Below, piece after piece: positions 49,482 to 59,600 of a DNA stretch of 64,000 bases. Every line of letters begins with the position of its first letter. The stretch's first letter is position 1. The notes below the pieces were generated by a model. It did not search any database. It saw nothing but the letters and a program-made list of their open reading frames with translations, and was not told the DNA's origin. The DNA is from Fibrobacteraceae bacterium (GTDB lineage: Bacteria; Fibrobacterota; Fibrobacteria; Fibrobacterales; Fibrobacteraceae): assembly GCA_017625775.1 (NCBI GenBank), contig JAGAKE010000002.1, positions 62,001-126,000 on the forward strand, given 5' to 3'. The translations under genes and the position numbers were made by a program.

Positions 49482-49868
49482 ATGAAAAAGATGATTCGTA
49501 TTACTTTTGAAGGCAAGAGCTACGATGTGGAAGTCGAAGTTCTGAATGGTGCAGTAGCTCCTGCTGCCGTTGCTCAAGCAGCACCTGTCGCTGCCGCCGT
49601 TGCAGCTCCAGCTGTAGCTCAAGCTCCTGTAGCACCTGCTCCAGCTGCTGGCGCTGGTACTCCAGTACCTAGCCCAATGATGGGTCTTGTTTTCAAAATG
49701 AAAGTTAAAGTTGGTGATACAGTTGCAGCTAACCAAGAAATTGTTGTTCTTGAAGCTATGAAAATGGAAACACCTGTATACGCTCCTGTTGCTGGTACTG
49801 TAACAGCAATTAATGTAAAGGAACAGGATTCTGTTTCCGAAGGTCAAGTTCTCTTGACAATCGGCTAA
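49482..49868 (+). CDS. mmdC: Biotin carboxyl carrier subunit of the sodium-pumping decarboxylase
   Basis: A 128-residue biotinyl protein. Residues 1-25 start MKKMIRITFEGKSYDVEVE, a Pro/Ala-rich hinge runs to about 60, and the biotinyl domain follows with the acceptor lysine in VLEAMKMETPV. It carries the carboxyl group between MmdA and the MmdB sodium pump. The ATG at 49482 was preferred over an upstream start at 49434, which would overlap the OadG-like gene and lacks family similarity. It lies ten bases before the beta subunit gene. Confidence 0.92.
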   Translation: MKKMIRITFEGKSYDVEVEVLNGAVAPAAVAQAAPVAAAVAAPAVAQAPVAPAPAAGAGTPVPSPMMGLVFKMKVKVGDTVAANQEIVVLEAMKMETPVYAPVAGTVTAINVKEQDSVSEGQVLLTIG

Positions 49869-49877
49869 GGAGTCATT

Positions 49878-51041
49878 ATGGGAGAAATTTTTTCCGCAGT
49901 CGGCGAAATGCTCGCTAACGATACTGGTTTTCAGTACATAACACCAGGTATGGTGATTATGTGGGTTGTCAGTGGCGTCTTGATGTATTTGGCGATTGTT
50001 AAGAAATATGAACCGCTTTTGCTTTTGCCTATTGCTCTTGGAGCATTAGCCGTAAATTTGCCTACAAAGCTTTTTTACGACGGTGGCTGGAGCATTGAAG
50101 GAATGTTTACTCCAACAGCTGGTTTATATTATTACATAAGCCAAGGTATTCACCTTGAACTTTTCCCACCAATTATTTTCTTGGGTGTTGGTGCAATGAC
50201 TGACTTTGGTCCGTTGATTGCTAATCCAAGAACTCTTCTTTTAGGTGGTGGAGCTCAATTTGGTGTATTTGCGACCATGTTCTGTGCAGTTGCTTTTGGT
50301 GGTTTCACTCTTGGAGAAGCAGCTTCTATCGGTATTATCGGTGGCGCAGATGGTCCTACATCTATCTTTACAGCAAACAAATTGGCTAAACATTTGATTG
50401 GCCCTATTGCTGTTGCTGCTTATACTTATATGGCTCTTGTTCCTTTGATTCAACCGCCAATTATGCGTTTGATGACAACTGAAAAAGAACGTAAAATTCG
50501 CATGAAGAGCTTACGTCCTGTTTCTAAACTTGAACGCATTGTATTTGCTGTGATGGTGATGGTTGTTTGTATTTTGGTTGTGCCAGATGCTTCTGCTTTG
50601 ATTATCATGCTTATGCTTGGTAACATTTTCAAAGAAAGCGGTGTCGTTGATCGCTTGGTTAAAACAGCTCAGAATGAACTTATGAATATCGTAACGATTT
50701 TCCTAGGAACTTCTGTTGGTTTGACTATGGTGTCTGACATTTTCCTTCGCCCACAGACATTGATGATTATTGCTATGGGTGTGGTTGCTTTTGGATTCTC
50801 TACAGCAGCAGGACTTTTCCTTGCAAAAGTAATGAACTGGTGCAGCCCGAAAAACCCTGTAAACCCATTGATTGGTTCGGCTGGCGTTTCGGCAGTGCCT
50901 ATGGCTGCTCGTGTGTCTCAAGTTGAAGGTGCTAAGAGTGATCCTCAAAACTTCTTGCTTATGCACGCGATGGGACCAAACGTAGCAGGTGTTATTGGTA
51001 CAGCTGTTTGCGCAGGTTATATGATTTCAAGACTTGCTTAA
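49878..51041 (+). CDS. mmdB: Sodium ion-translocating decarboxylase beta subunit
   Basis: A 387-residue membrane protein with about ten helices. It has the OadB/MmdB signatures: [22 protein letters not shown], the pore-region [47 protein letters not shown] and near the end [21 protein letters not shown]. It decarboxylates carboxybiotin and moves sodium out of the cell. AAGGAG is its ribosome site. It is the last gene of the operon and is followed by a strong terminator. Confidence 0.95.
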   Translation: MGEIFSAVGEMLANDTGFQYITPGMVIMWVVSGVLMYLAIVKKYEPLLLLPIALGALAVNLPTKLFYDGGWSIEGMFTPTAGLYYYISQGIHLELFPPIIFLGVGAMTDFGPLIANPRTLLLGGGAQFGVFATMFCAVAFGGFTLGEAASIGIIGGADGPTSIFTANKLAKHLIGPIAVAAYTYMALVPLIQPPIMRLMTTEKERKIRMKSLRPVSKLERIVFAVMVMVVCILVVPDASALIIMLMLGNIFKESGVVDRLVKTAQNELMNIVTIFLGTSVGLTMVSDIFLRPQTLMIIAMGVVAFGFSTAAGLFLAKVMNWCSPKNPVNPLIGSAGVSAVPMAARVSQVEGAKSDPQNFLLMHAMGPNVAGVIGTAVCAGYMISRLA

Positions 51042-51056
51042 TTAGTTGTTTGCTAG

Positions 51057-51092
51057 AAAAAAGGCGGAAAGGCTTCTTTCCGCCTTTTTTTT
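51057..51092 (+). terminator. Rho-independent terminator of the decarboxylase operon
   Basis: A fifteen-base A/T-flanked stem AAAAAAGGCGGAAAG / CTTTCCGCCTTTTTT with a GCTT loop, 16 bases past the mmdB stop, ending in a T-run to 51092. Confidence 0.93.
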
Positions 51093-51318
51093 GTTGATTT
51101 TAAGAAAAGACTTTCTTTTTCAAAGAAACATTCTAATGGAATCTACCGCTTCTTAATATAAAAGAGCTGAAAAAAGAAATTGGGCTTATTGTACACAAGG
51201 TTTTCTTGAATAGTATTGTATTTTAAGCAATATTCTATTAGGTTCTTAGCCTACTTTTACTATCTTTTATGGGTAATTTTCCGCGAAAACGGTTTTCCGG
51301 ATTAACTTAGAAGGAACT

Positions 51319-52602
51319 ATGGCTAATCGTGTTGTTATTGGCTCCCAATGGGGCGACGAAGGTAAAGCTAAAATTGTTGATTTTCTCACACTAGACGCCG
51401 ATGTAATCGTGCGTTTTCAGGGTGGCGCAAATGCTGGGCATACTGTAGAAGTCGGTGACCAAAAATTTGTGTTTCATTTAATTCCTTCGGGAATTATGCA
51501 TGAAAATAAAGTTTGTGTGATTGGAAATGGTGTTGTTCTTGACCCAATTCAGACTCTTGCAGAAATTGAAGATTTGCATCAAAAGGGAATTACTCCCGAA
51601 GGACGTCTTTTTATTGCAGATAACGCTCATGTTGTTTTGCCGTACCATTCTGCATTAGATAAGGCTAAAGAAAAGAAAGCTGGTAAGGCTGCTATCGGAA
51701 CAACTGGTCGCGGAATTGGTCCTTGTTATAGCGATAAGGTAAATCGTATTGGTGTTCGTGTTGGTGATTTGCTTGATGAAAAGGAACTTCGCCCAAGAGT
51801 CGAAGCAATGGCAAAAGTTCACAATGATGAATTCGTTTCTATGTACGATGAAGCACCTATTGATCCTGAAAAAGTAATTCAAGATTACTTAGAATTAGGA
51901 AATAAGATTCGTCCTTTTGTTTGCGACGTGAGCGATTTGCTTTACAAAGCTGTTAAGGCTGGCAAACGTTTGATTTTTGAAGGCGCTCAAGGAACTATTT
52001 TAGATGTAGATCAGGGCACGTATCCTTACGTAACTTCTAGTAACACTGTAGCTGGTTATGCTAGTTGTGGAGCTGGAATTGGTCCTACACTCCTAGATCA
52101 AGTTGTGGGTGTTGTGAAAGCTTATACAACTCGCGTAGGAAATGGTCCGTTCCCAACAGAACTCTTAGATTCTTTTGGTGATAACCTCCGTCAAATTGGT
52201 AATGAATATGGAGCTACAACAGGTCGTAATCGTCGTTGCGGTTGGTTTGATGCTCCGGTAGTTCGTAAAGCGGCTGTAGTGAATGGATTGACTCATTTAG
52301 CAATCACAAAGTTAGATGTGCTTGATACATTTGATACTATTAAAATTTGCACCGCTTACAAGTGTGATGGTAGTGAATTGGAATTGATTCCAAACCAACT
52401 ATCTAAGGTTGGGCGTTGTGAACCGGTTTACGAAGAAATGCCAGGTTGGAAACAAGATACTTCTGCATGCAAATCATGGGATGAACTTCCGGAAAATGCA
52501 AAGAAGTATTTAAATCGTTTGTCTGAATTGGTCAATGTGAAAATCGGTATGATTTCTGTTGGCGCTCGTCGTGATCAAAGCATCATTATTGATATGGAGT
52601 AA
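51319..52602 (+). CDS. purA: Adenylosuccinate synthetase
   Basis: A 427-residue enzyme that joins IMP with aspartate using GTP, the first committed step to AMP. The P-loop reads GSQWGDEGKAKIVD, with Ala where most bacteria have Gly (GDEGKGK). FQGGANAGHTV, GTTGRGIGPCYSDK, FEGAQGTILDVDQGTYPYVTSS and RRCGWFDAP follow in order. AGAAGGAACT is a good ribosome site. Upstream (51093-51318) there is no gene; it holds the preceding terminator and AT-rich DNA with weak inverted repeats. A Crp-type regulator starts three bases after its stop. Confidence 0.96.
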   Translation: MANRVVIGSQWGDEGKAKIVDFLTLDADVIVRFQGGANAGHTVEVGDQKFVFHLIPSGIMHENKVCVIGNGVVLDPIQTLAEIEDLHQKGITPEGRLFIADNAHVVLPYHSALDKAKEKKAGKAAIGTTGRGIGPCYSDKVNRIGVRVGDLLDEKELRPRVEAMAKVHNDEFVSMYDEAPIDPEKVIQDYLELGNKIRPFVCDVSDLLYKAVKAGKRLIFEGAQGTILDVDQGTYPYVTSSNTVAGYASCGAGIGPTLLDQVVGVVKAYTTRVGNGPFPTELLDSFGDNLRQIGNEYGATTGRNRRCGWFDAPVVRKAAVVNGLTHLAITKLDVLDTFDTIKICTAYKCDGSELELIPNQLSKVGRCEPVYEEMPGWKQDTSACKSWDELPENAKKYLNRLSELVNVKIGMISVGARRDQSIIIDME

Positions 52603-52605
52603 TCT

Positions 52606-53316
52606 ATGATTGGTTCGCCAGATATTCTTCAATTGTTAAAAGGTGTAGATTTATTTTCAGCCCTAAATGAAGAAGAGTTAGAACAGATTGCTTCTGTAAC
52701 GGTGAAGCAAAAGTTCTGTCGTGATGAAACGATAATTCTTGAAAAAGATGTTTCTTTTCAAGCGTTATATATCATCGCTTCTGGCGAGGTTCAAGTTTAT
52801 CTTTCAGGAGTTGACGGAAGAGAAACCATTCTTTCTTTGATGGGACGAGGGGATTTCTTTGGTGAAATTTCCTTGATAGATGGAGAACCACGATCTGCTT
52901 CAGTCCGTACAGTATCTGATGCTGAATTGTTGATTATTTTGCGAGAAGATTTTTTAGCACTTCTTGAAAAGCAACCTGGAATTGCCAGAGGGCTTTTGAT
53001 TGAAATGGCCTTGCGCTTACGTCGTGCAAATCATCAAATTGGTTCTTTATCTACCATGTCTGTTTATGGCCGTGTTGCAAGAACAATTCTTTCTTTAGTT
53101 GAAGAACGAGGTGTTCGTGTACGTGCTGATAATGGTCAATTAATGACTGTTATTCGTAATCGTCCAACGCAGCAGCAATTAGCAGATATGTCTGGAACCA
53201 CGAGAGAAACAGTTAGCCGCGTTTGTTCTTCGTTAATAAAGAAAGGTGCTATTTCTATGAACTCCAAAGAAATAGTTGTTTTTGAAGATTCCTTGTTGCA
53301 GGAGACGGAGGGGTGA
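52606..53316 (+). CDS. Crp/Fnr family transcriptional regulator
   Basis: 236 residues. The N-terminal half is a cyclic-nucleotide-binding jelly roll (QALYIIASGEVQVYLSG, then FFGEISLIDGEPRSASVRT, the phosphate-binding cassette). The C-terminal half is a Crp-type winged helix (TQQQLADMSGTTRETVSRVCSSLIKKG). There are no Fnr-type cysteine clusters. The cassette's E-x6-R-S spacing would allow cyclic-nucleotide binding, but the ligand is unknown. It follows purA after three bases, and its stop TGA overlaps the next ATG, so it is likely read through with the PASTA gene. Confidence 0.92.
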   Translation: MIGSPDILQLLKGVDLFSALNEEELEQIASVTVKQKFCRDETIILEKDVSFQALYIIASGEVQVYLSGVDGRETILSLMGRGDFFGEISLIDGEPRSASVRTVSDAELLIILREDFLALLEKQPGIARGLLIEMALRLRRANHQIGSLSTMSVYGRVARTILSLVEERGVRVRADNGQLMTVIRNRPTQQQLADMSGTTRETVSRVCSSLIKKGAISMNSKEIVVFEDSLLQETEG

Positions 53317-54071
53317 TGGCATTCCCCACTTTCTTGAAAAAAGTGTTGGCTAGTCCAGTCATTAAAGCACTAGCAATTGTGGCGGTTGTTTGCTTTGTAG
53401 TGGCCATTATAATAGATTTAATTGTTTTGCCTATTTTTGCAGGGCGATTTGCTTCTCGTGGGAATATTCCTCAAGTTACAGGGCTTTCAGCAGATTCAGC
53501 AACAGCAGTTTTAACAGAAGCAGGCTTTGTGGTTGAATGGGTTCCGGAAGGGCGTTATAGTTCTGAAGTTCCGTTAGATTTTGTGTTAGTACAACAACCT
53601 GCAGCAGGTCGTGAAGCTAAGTTAGGTAGAACTATTTTCCTTACGAAAAGTAAAGGCTTACGCGAAGTTACGTTGCCTGATTTACGGGGAAAGAGTCGTA
53701 AGCAAGCTTCGATGTCTATTACTCGTGCTGGGCTTGTAGAAGGTCCGGCTATTGCAGGAGCGCACGTTTCTATTCCTCGCGGAGTTGTTATTCGGACAGA
53801 ACCAGCAGCGCTGAGTGTTCTTCGAATTGGTGATACAGTTTCTGTTGTCTATTCTGCAGGCGAAAAAAATGGGAAGGTCTTACTTCCGAATTGTTCTGGA
53901 ATGACTTTGGATAGTGCAAAATCTGAAATAGAAAAGTTGGGTTTTGTTTCTGGTAAAGTAAGAAAAGATACATCTTCTAGCCTTGTGCCAGGAAACGTAA
54001 TATCTCAAATTCCAAGAGCTGGAGAATATTTAAAACCAGGTACTATTATTGATTGGATTATAGTACATTAG
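53316..54071 (+). CDS. Membrane-anchored protein with three PASTA domains
   Basis: About 251 residues with a short cytoplasmic tail, one membrane helix (about 15-37) and three PASTA repeats outside. The repeats start IPQVTGLSADSATAVLTEAGF, LPDLRGKSRKQASMSITRAGL and LPNCSGMTLDSAKSEIEKLGF. PASTA repeats bind peptidoglycan or muropeptides in kinases and penicillin-binding proteins; here no kinase or transpeptidase is attached. GGAGGGG precedes the ATG at 53316. It sits between a Crp-type regulator and a TPR lipoprotein, which suggests a cell-wall-linked role. Confidence 0.9.
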   Translation: MAFPTFLKKVLASPVIKALAIVAVVCFVVAIIIDLIVLPIFAGRFASRGNIPQVTGLSADSATAVLTEAGFVVEWVPEGRYSSEVPLDFVLVQQPAAGREAKLGRTIFLTKSKGLREVTLPDLRGKSRKQASMSITRAGLVEGPAIAGAHVSIPRGVVIRTEPAALSVLRIGDTVSVVYSAGEKNGKVLLPNCSGMTLDSAKSEIEKLGFVSGKVRKDTSSSLVPGNVISQIPRAGEYLKPGTIIDWIIVH

Positions 54072-54078
54072 AAGTATC

Positions 54079-55941
54079 ATGAGAAAGCGTTTTTTAACAT
54101 TGCGTTGTTTTTTGTTAGCGCTAGTATTGTTGCTAACGGCTTGTGCTTCTTCAAAGGTCACAACTCAAAATACGCAAGTAAAACAACCAGTAACTCCTGT
54201 AGTAAAGGATTCTTCTGCTCAAGTTCCTGAAGTAGAAGGGAACCCAGATGTTGCTCAAGAAGCATTTTTAAGATATTTATACTTGATTAATTTAGAGGAA
54301 AAAGAAATTGCTTTTGAATTTTTAAAAAAAGCGGCAGAAGCAGAACCGGGAAACCGTTATTTAGCGTTTACTTTGGCGGAAGCATTTGCAGAAAAGGAAT
54401 TGTTTTCGGAAGCTTTGTCTGTGGCAGAACCTGCAAAGAAAATGAAGGGAACGCCTAATTCAGCAGAATATGGTTTATTAGCAACTCTTTATATGAGAAC
54501 AGGAAATGCAGATTCTGCTAAAGCGTATTATAAATTAGCGATTCAAGAGAACGAAGAAGATTACGTAAAATTGTATGAATACAGTTTGTTTTTAGAATGG
54601 CACCAGCCGATTGATACGAAGGAATTAATGCGCGTTTATGGTGCTTTATTGCCTCGTCTTAACTATATGCGCCCGATGTTTGGAAGGTTAGCACAACTTT
54701 ATTTAGAAGAAAAACAGGATTCGTTGTTTTTGAATTTACTTGAAAATGCTTTTGTCTCTACGAAAAACAAAGAATTTATGTTTGATAAAATCAAGTATTT
54801 TGAATCTAATAAAATGAAAGATAGCGTAAATAGTGTTGCTGACAGATTGTACAAAGCTTTGCCAACGGATTCTGGCGTTGTATTTTTTCAAGCAAGCCGA
54901 ATGATGGAACAAGAAAAATTTGCCGAGGGAGAAAAAGTAATAGATTCTTATATTTCTGAAAAAGGCGATTCGGCAATGGTTCCTTTGGTGATTTTCTATA
55001 AAGGTCTTTTTTCTCGTCTGCTAGGAAAATTAGATTCGTCTCAAGTGTATTTTTCTAAACTCGTTACAGACACTTCTTTAGCAAGCAGAGCTTACGCTAA
55101 TTTGTCTTTGATTTCTTCTTCTCACCAAGATACTTCTAAAGCTATTCATTATATGGAAATGGCTGATTCTTTGGAGCCTGAAACTTTTTGGAAAGATCGT
55201 CTGTTTATGTATATGACTTATGAAAAAACAGAAAAATTATATCGTTATTTAGAATCTTTATTGGTAAAGCAAAAAGCAAATTATGAACAACAGAAAGCAT
55301 CTGAAGAGGTTACGGATTTAAACAGCCATCCGTATTTGACAATGTTAATATTTGCAGCACAATTGTATTCAGGTCAAGCACAAAAATTAGTGTATAGTGC
55401 TCCAGATTCATCGGTGAAGTTATATACAAAAGCCTTAGAAAGTGTGAATGCTTATCTTGCATTAGATTCTTTGTCTGAACAAATGCTTTTTTATCAAGCT
55501 GCTTACTTAGAACGGTTGAAGCGAGATGATGAAGCCATTGCAAAATTCAGAGAAATTTTAAAACGCCTTCCTACAGATCACCATACAATGAATTTTCTTG
55601 GTTATACCTTAATTGATAGGAATAAATCACTAGAAGAAGTAAAAGAAGGCATGGCTTTTGTTGAAGCAGCGTTAAGTTTTGAACCTAAAAATGCTTCTTA
55701 TTTAGATTCTAAAGCGTGGGGTTTTTATCGTTTGGGAAATTATGAAGAAGCTTTGAAAATCTTGCGTGAAGCTGTAGCTTACGATGAAAAATTCTTGGAA
55801 GAATTTGATTATTGGGATCACTTGGGCTTGGTTTTAGAAGCTCTTGGAGATAAGGAAATGGCTCTTGAGTGTTTTATTAAGTTAGGTGAAATAGAACCCA
55901 AGCATCCACACGCGAAGTTTCCTTCTAAAAAGAAACCGTAA
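54079..55941 (+). CDS. TPR-repeat lipoprotein
   Basis: A 620-residue lipoprotein (signal to about 20, lipobox LLLTAC with the cysteine near residue 22). The body is alpha-helical with many degenerate tetratricopeptide repeats. The clearest are EAFLRYLYLINLEEKEIAFEF near the start, AEYGLLATLYMRTGNADSAK, and the C-terminal pair SYLDSKAWGFYRLGNYEEAL and DHLGLVLEALGDKEMALECF. It is probably an outer-membrane scaffold or assembly partner. It starts seven bases after the PASTA gene and lies 27 bases before the LolB-like gene. The partner is not identifiable. Confidence 0.85.
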   Translation: MRKRFLTLRCFLLALVLLLTACASSKVTTQNTQVKQPVTPVVKDSSAQVPEVEGNPDVAQEAFLRYLYLINLEEKEIAFEFLKKAAEAEPGNRYLAFTLAEAFAEKELFSEALSVAEPAKKMKGTPNSAEYGLLATLYMRTGNADSAKAYYKLAIQENEEDYVKLYEYSLFLEWHQPIDTKELMRVYGALLPRLNYMRPMFGRLAQLYLEEKQDSLFLNLLENAFVSTKNKEFMFDKIKYFESNKMKDSVNSVADRLYKALPTDSGVVFFQASRMMEQEKFAEGEKVIDSYISEKGDSAMVPLVIFYKGLFSRLLGKLDSSQVYFSKLVTDTSLASRAYANLSLISSSHQDTSKAIHYMEMADSLEPETFWKDRLFMYMTYEKTEKLYRYLESLLVKQKANYEQQKASEEVTDLNSHPYLTMLIFAAQLYSGQAQKLVYSAPDSSVKLYTKALESVNAYLALDSLSEQMLFYQAAYLERLKRDDEAIAKFREILKRLPTDHHTMNFLGYTLIDRNKSLEEVKEGMAFVEAALSFEPKNASYLDSKAWGFYRLGNYEEALKILREAVAYDEKFLEEFDYWDHLGLVLEALGDKEMALECFIKLGEIEPKHPHAKFPSKKKP

Positions 55942-55968
55942 TTACCGAGACACTTCAAAGAGGTAAAA

Positions 55969-56649
55969 ATGTTTCGGTTACTTTTAGTTCCTTTCTTGCT
56001 GATATTGTTATTAGAAGGTTGTGCATCAAGTCCGAAAACTTCTTTGCCAAAACAGACTACACAAATTTCTACCGATAGCTTGCGAGCCTCTTTTTCAATG
56101 GAATTTCAGAATGGAGAAGGTTCATGGCAACAATTTTCAGCAGTTCTGTTTTCTGTGCCTGGTAAACGTTATCGTATAGAATTAAGCGGTCCAATGGGGA
56201 TAGGCGTAGCTTCTCTTTTGTGGACAGATTCTCTTTGGAGTATTGTTTTTCCGACGGAACGCTCTTATTTGCAAGGGAACGGATATTTAGTAGGTGTTAT
56301 TGGTTCGTCTGATTTTCCTTTGGTAAATATTCATCAGGTAGCTTCATTTTTTGAACAAAAAACTTTACCGGATTCGTACCAAGAAATTTCAGTAATTGAT
56401 TCCGCGTCTGGAAAAATAATCAAGGCGTTAGATGGCGCCGGCATGAACTTTTCATTTTATCAAAAACAAGAAAAAGTGCTTTGGTTAGAAAAAGGTTCAG
56501 AACGAATTTGGTTTCGCTGGCCAGAAATTTTAGTTCAAAAAAATGGAAATGATTATTTGAAAATCAAAGTGAAAAAAGTTAGACAAGATGTTACTTGGAA
56601 TGCAAGCATTTGGCGACTTTCTATTCCTGTCACTTACACAAAAATTTGA
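55969..56649 (+). CDS. Outer-membrane lipoprotein, LolB/DUF4292-like
   Basis: A 226-residue lipoprotein with lipobox LLEGC (cysteine at 18). The body is beta-rich: ASFSMEFQNGEGSWQQFSAV, KRYRIELSGPMGIGVASLLW, then SIVFPTERSYLQGNGY. This is the pattern of LolB/LolA-fold proteins that shield acyl chains. In Bacteroidota, similar DUF4292 proteins often lie near TPR lipoproteins. A role in lipoprotein or lipid placement at the outer membrane is inferred. AAAGAGG lies upstream. It ends just before the large secreted protein. Confidence 0.68.
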   Translation: MFRLLLVPFLLILLLEGCASSPKTSLPKQTTQISTDSLRASFSMEFQNGEGSWQQFSAVLFSVPGKRYRIELSGPMGIGVASLLWTDSLWSIVFPTERSYLQGNGYLVGVIGSSDFPLVNIHQVASFFEQKTLPDSYQEISVIDSASGKIIKALDGAGMNFSFYQKQEKVLWLEKGSERIWFRWPEILVQKNGNDYLKIKVKKVRQDVTWNASIWRLSIPVTYTKI

Positions 56650-56660
56650 TTAGAGGTTTT

Positions 56661-59600
56661 ATGAAAAAGATTTGCGTTTTTTTATTGTTTCTTTTATTTG
56701 CCACGTTTCCAAGTTTTGCGGCCGATACGCTTGAAGTTTTTGTACTACGCGTTCAGTTCAAAGAAGAAAAAACAGACAATTCTTTAACGACCGGTACAGG
56801 GCTTTTTGATTCAGGCGAAAAGTCTGAAAATTATAGTTTGGATCCTTCCGGAAGAAGGGGAACTGTTGCTTATTGGCGTAAGCATTTTGAATTTGTGAAT
56901 CACTATTTTCAAGCAGCAAGTAACGGAAAACAAGTGGTTCGTTTCAGAATTTTCCCGGAAAGTGATGCGAATGCTTATCAATTAGACAAATACATTATTG
57001 ATTATAATCGAACGGCTCGCCGTGACGATGAAAAAGTGGCTGATTTTGACGAGGCTCGCAGTCGAGATTATATGACTTTTATTTTTGATGCAGTAAAAAA
57101 AGCGCATGAATCTGAACATTCTCCGTTTAAAATTCCTTTATCGGAAAATAAAAATACGAAGAGAGCTTACATGATTTTGCACGCAGGAGCAAGCCGCTTG
57201 ATTGATGGAGGTTCTTTAGGTACAAATGGAGCCGATACGCCAGGCGATTTTATGGATGTATTCGTTTCTGCTGATTATTGGAGCTATTTGCCACCAGATT
57301 CCGTTGGGCTTGCTGAAGGTGATTCGGTGCGTGGTTTAGCTTTAAAAGGGGCTGCTATTGACACATTAAAAGAAGTAATGGTGGTAAGCGAAACGGCATC
57401 TCAAGATGGTTTGAATTGGGGTGTGAACGGAATTTTGGTAAACCAGATAGGGCGCGCTTTAGGAATGCCGAATACTTATGATGTAGTAAAAGGTATTTCA
57501 CGTTTGGGGTATTTTGATATGATGGATTTTGCTGGCTATAATGCTGGTAATGGTTTCTTTCCTGTACTTCCTTCGGCTTGGCTTCGAGCATATATGGGGT
57601 GGGCAAAAGTCAAAGAAGTTTCTCCAAAGAATGGAAAATCTATAACGGTTGATATTGCGGCTGCTGGAACTCAAGGCGAAACAGAAATAGTGAAAGTTCC
57701 TTTGAGTGCTAATGAATATTTGTTAATTGAAAACAGACAACGCAGTTCTTCATTAAATGGAGAAGTTGAAGTATTCTTGGGCGGAGATACGGATGATTCT
57801 TCTTTTGTATCTCAGGTTTTTTTAGTAGATAGTCTTTCTCAGGTCTTTGAGGACAGTATTTGTCATAATGGAAAATGCAAAAAGAATCCTAAAAAAGCAA
57901 AAGGTATTGTTCTAGGTTCTTCCTCTCATGATGCCGCACTTCCTGCTTCTGGTATTGTGGTATGGAAAGTGAATGAATGGTACCTTCGAGAATCGCTTCC
58001 TTATGGAGTCACTAATTTCTGGGGCGGAGATACTTTACGTGATCATCAATTTGGAATTTCTTTAGTGGAGGCCGACGATATTTTAACAGTTGGGAAAACA
58101 TTTAAGAATGCTTTGGGGCAGGATGCTTTTGACTATGGTTCTGGTACGGATCTCATTCCTCATTTGCGTGTTCGTAAGGATTCTGTTTTTGATACGGTAT
58201 TTTCTATTCGCCCAAGTGGATATGGAAATACGGCAACTGTGCAAGGCGGTTACACAGGAATTCAAGTAAAAGCAAAACTTCCAAAAAAATTCAGGAAAGA
58301 AAAAAATGCAAATGCGTTTATGGGAGATAGTGTTATAAACTTCGCCTCTCCGGTGCTATCCGTTACGATTCAATTTGAAGATTTATCTTTACCTCATGCT
58401 GATTTTCCAAAAGCAGTTGGCTTGAATACTGCACCAAGAGCAGCAGTACTTGCTGATTACCCATCGGCAATGCTAAATAAAGAAGGAGAACGCCTTTTAG
58501 TTTTTGGTAGTGAAGACGGAACTTTGCAGGCTCTTTCTGCTTACGGAGAACCGTTAATGGAGTCAGATACATCTGTTTCGCACTCTTTGGTTTCTAATAA
58601 AGATTCCATAGAAAATCAAGTGCTTTATCGTTTAGGTAAATTCGGAAAATTATTAGGACTAGCTTCGTCTTCTAATACGATAATTTCCTTGCATGAAAAT
58701 CAAGTGGTGCGAACAGAACTTTTATCAGATTTAGATTATGTGCGTCCGGAGTCTAAAAAAGAAAGCATAAAAGAACCATTCGCAGGGCCAATGATTGTAG
58801 ATTCTCTCGCTTTTATTGCTACTAAAAAAGAATGGCTCGCTTTTCCTTTAGCAGGAAAATGGGAAAAGACGTGGTCACAAAATTTGCCTGAATCTTTTGA
58901 AATGCATGATATGGCGGTTTGTAAGAATAAAGAGAAAACTCAAATCGTGGGAATCGGTTCGCAAGGGAAAATTGTGGCGACTTCTTTAGATGGAACTTTG
59001 GAATGGCTGCAACTACCTTCAATCAATCCCAAAGGATCTTCACTAAAAGGGCAAAAATTCCGTCTTGCTTGTTCTGATTTTGACAGAGATGGTATTTCTG
59101 AAGCTTTTGTGTTAGGAAGTCAAGGGTATGGCGCTTTTGTGAAAATTGGAGACACTCTTTCTTTAGTAGAGCTTCCTAGACAATACGATCGAGGTGGCTT
59201 GGCTATAGGTTTAGACTATCACGAAACTTCTCCAATATCTGTGGGTGATATACAAGGTGATGGTTTGCCAGAGGCTGTTTTTTTAGGTCATAACAAAGTA
59301 TATGCAGTTGATTTTCATGGAATTCCTGTTGCCGGTTTCCCTGTGCGTTTTTCTCGTGGGCAACCTGAATATGAATTTAATACAGACCCTTTATTGATTG
59401 ATGTGTCTGGAGATTCCCTTCCAGAAATTCTCGCACCAGCTCCTGGCGGATTGTTGTATGCTTTTTCGGGAAAAGGAAAAATGGTTGATAAACAATTTCC
59501 TTTGCAGGCTGGAAATTTTGAATATGGCGAATCAAAACCAATGACAATTCTTGCTTTAAATGCTATAGATTCTTTGAAGGGATTAGAATTATACGCTCTT

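Noticed and set aside
51093..51318. Possible purine riboswitch upstream of purA
   Set aside because: The conserved core of that riboswitch class is not recognisable; only weak AT-rich inverted repeats are present.
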